Assembly (NCBI GenBank): GCA_963921825.1
Contig: OY997589.1
Coordinates: forward strand, 14,715,735 to 14,779,734
Direction: 5' to 3'
Origin: Erodium maritimum
Taxonomy: Eukaryota > Streptophyta > Magnoliopsida > Geraniales > Geraniaceae
DNA: 64,000 bases
The position numbers and the translations under genes are program-made. This document shows, one piece after another, positions 62,299 to 64,000 of the stretch; position 1 is the first letter of the stretch; each line of letters opens with the position of its first letter. The notes under the pieces are model-generated. The model was not told the origin of the DNA. It saw only the letters and a program-made list of their open reading frames with translations, and searched no databases.

Positions 62299-62893
62299 CC
62301 GAGAGTCCGGCTAAAACTGCTCCCGCTCAACACCTGAAACACCACAAAGACAGGAGGGGTGAGCTTACGCTCAGTAGAGAAAATGCTTAACCAGGTCCCC
62401 CTTTTTGTTTAACAATTAGGATTTCTCAATTTTATTTCAAACCTCAAATACGAAGAAATGTGAATACAATGAAAGGAGGGAGTAAACCGAGTGTTCAACG
62501 ATTAAAGGAGTCAACAATAATCATAGGGAAATCAAGGAATCAAAGCATTTCTTAAATACTCAAGAGAGACAAAACGTTCGATAAATGCCGTGGCACCTGA
62601 AGTCGCCACCCTCCGATCCACAATGCTCGTTGTGTCATGTCGGATTTTCCCTCGGTCCAGAGGAGAAGCATAACGTCGGACTACCGGTAACAACCCCTGA
62701 GGGCGCTTATCGTCGGGATTCTCGGAAACATCTCCAAAGGACCATATGTCATAGGGAAATCAAGGTATGGCTCCCGTGAGACGCATACCCTTGGGTGAAT
62801 CAACCATTAATCATCCCCGTAGGGTAAACCGTCCAATAATCAATGCCCCGTAGGGTCCAATAATCAATGCCCCGCAGGGTCCAATCCACCGGT

Positions 62894-63212
62894 TATGATA
62901 CTACCCCACACCGGATTTCTCTACGGTGTAGGTACCATACCGAGTACCGACTATGATACTACCCCACACCGTATTCCTCTACAGTGTAGGTACCATAACG
63001 AGTGCCGACTATGATACTACCCCACACCGTATTCCTCCACGGTGTAGGTATCATAGCGGGTGCTCACTATGATACTACCCCACACCGTATTCCTCCAGTG
63101 TGGGTACCATATCGGATACCAAGTCATCGGCTAAGGTACTACCCCACACCATATTCCTTCGGTGTGGGTACCTCATAGGCACTACCCCACTTGCAATGTG
63201 GGTGCCATACCG
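62894..63212. repeat. 58-bp tandem repeat of hairpin units in LTR-B
   Basis: TATGATACTACCCCACACCG recurs at 62894, 62952, 63010 and 63068, exactly 58 bp apart, followed by two shorter diverged units. Each unit pairs TACCCCACACCG with a downstream CGGTGTAGGTA or CAGTGTGGGTA, so each can form its own hairpin. Confidence 0.9.
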
Positions 63213-64000
63213 ATATAGAAGTCAACTAAAAGATTCACAAGTGAATAACACACTCAAGCAATCAAGGAGCAACCAACACTTAACGAATCACAATTATATC
63301 ACAGCAGATCACAAGAATCAATCAATATAACCTTCTTACCAGTTACTTACCAACCAAGGCCCATTGGTCCATCGATCACCTGATTGTACCGCTTGGCACA
63401 ATCAGTCATACTCGATCCTCCATTCAATCATTCAGTCATTCAAGCAATCAATCAAATACACAATTAAGCAGTCAATCATTCTTAATTGATCAATTGAATT
63501 ATCTAGTTGTATTAGACCCTTAACTTATCCAAATTAGGCAACCAAGCATGTGAACCTAACACAACAACTAATCCGAGGGCTCATCCCGGCCTCTCCTAGT
63601 AAATCAATTCCCAAGTATCGAAAGCGAGTTGTACTAATCATTCTCATCCTAAGCATACATTCTAGCAACTTCCTGTTATTGGTAATTTAAAGACGATTAT
63701 TCTACTTATTCGCCTCCTATATGCAATTCTAGGACCGTTCCGATTTTATTAACCTAGCATGCGTTCTAATAATCAAATACTCGATTAGTTAGGATTTCCC
63801 CTACCTCGTGGTCTTCCTCTAATAACACTCTGCTGTAAATCGATCAATCGGTCCTCCGTTCTTCACACGGGTACCGGAGTGGTCTTCGTCTGCTCGGGCG
63901 AAGTCCAAGCTCTCGGACGAAGTCTAACTCCGAGTCTGGGTTTACAGAAAAACGGTCCAAAATCAGTTCGGGTCTAGATTGACCAGTCCTTTAAATTAAC

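Larger units (their letters stand above)
59382..64000. mobile_element. LTR-B, middle nested LTR (interrupted by LTR-C)
   Basis: It begins TGTCACGCCCCAAATCCGG at 59382 and runs to 59590. It resumes at 62299 after LTR-C and continues to the window edge. The second part has the hairpin TGAGCTTACGCTCA (62360-62373), a 58-bp tandem array and TTTCCCCTACCTCG (about 63795). It is directly comparable block by block with LTR-C (for example CATCGATCACCTGATTG in both). Its end is not in the window. Confidence 0.75.

Overview
This is a plant nuclear segment, almost certainly from a dicotyledonous flowering plant. The genes have many short GT-AG introns, and their products look like Arabidopsis-type proteins. 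The DNA between and inside genes is packed with plant transposons: PIF/Harbinger, hAT-like, Mutator-like, LINE and long LTRs. I cannot name the species from sequence alone.

Six host genes were resolved to exon level. (1) 1-5832 (+): 3' part of a tomosyn-like WD40 protein with a C-terminal R-SNARE; the 5' end lies outside the window. (2) 6814-7928 (+): papain-type cysteine protease, 335 aa, complete. (3) 11516-12613 (-): HMG-box protein, 152 aa, seven exons. (4) 23949-25937 (+): two-RRM protein of the hnRNP F/H type, 267 aa, with a 17-nt first coding exon. (5) 28811-40525 (-): SAC-domain phosphoinositide phosphatase of the RHD4/SAC7 type, 596 aa, 20 coding exons, with an AT-AC U12-type intron. 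(6) 44631-47328 (-): B2-type cyclin, 435 aa, ten exons, with mitosis-type MSA motifs upstream. The five complete gene models each sum to a whole number of codons, as does the partial one. The genes look like independent housekeeping, cell-cycle and trafficking loci; I see no operon-like or pathway clustering.

The rest is mobile DNA. Several elements have exact ends: a 1.9-kb PIF/Harbinger element with a dead transposase (8665-10551, TAA target duplication), a 334-bp Harbinger-type MITE (20682-21015, TAA), a hAT-like element (13231-14528), and a 1.4-kb Mutator-like element with about 100-bp terminal inverted repeats and a 9-bp duplication (35097-36506). The last lies inside a copia-like LTR, itself inside a SAC7 intron. 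There is also an 825-bp foldback (26943-27767).

From about 48 kb onward the window is transposon-dominated. A nearly full-length but broken LINE (51047-55535, minus strand) sits among shorter poly(A)-tailed elements that carry ORF1-like sequence but no ORF2. The last 6 kb is a nest of three related long LTRs, one inside the next; the innermost is a solo LTR with a perfect 5-bp duplication. A diverged relative fills 16541-20353. These LTRs share short conserved blocks, including a TGAGC hairpin, separated by different tandem repeats.
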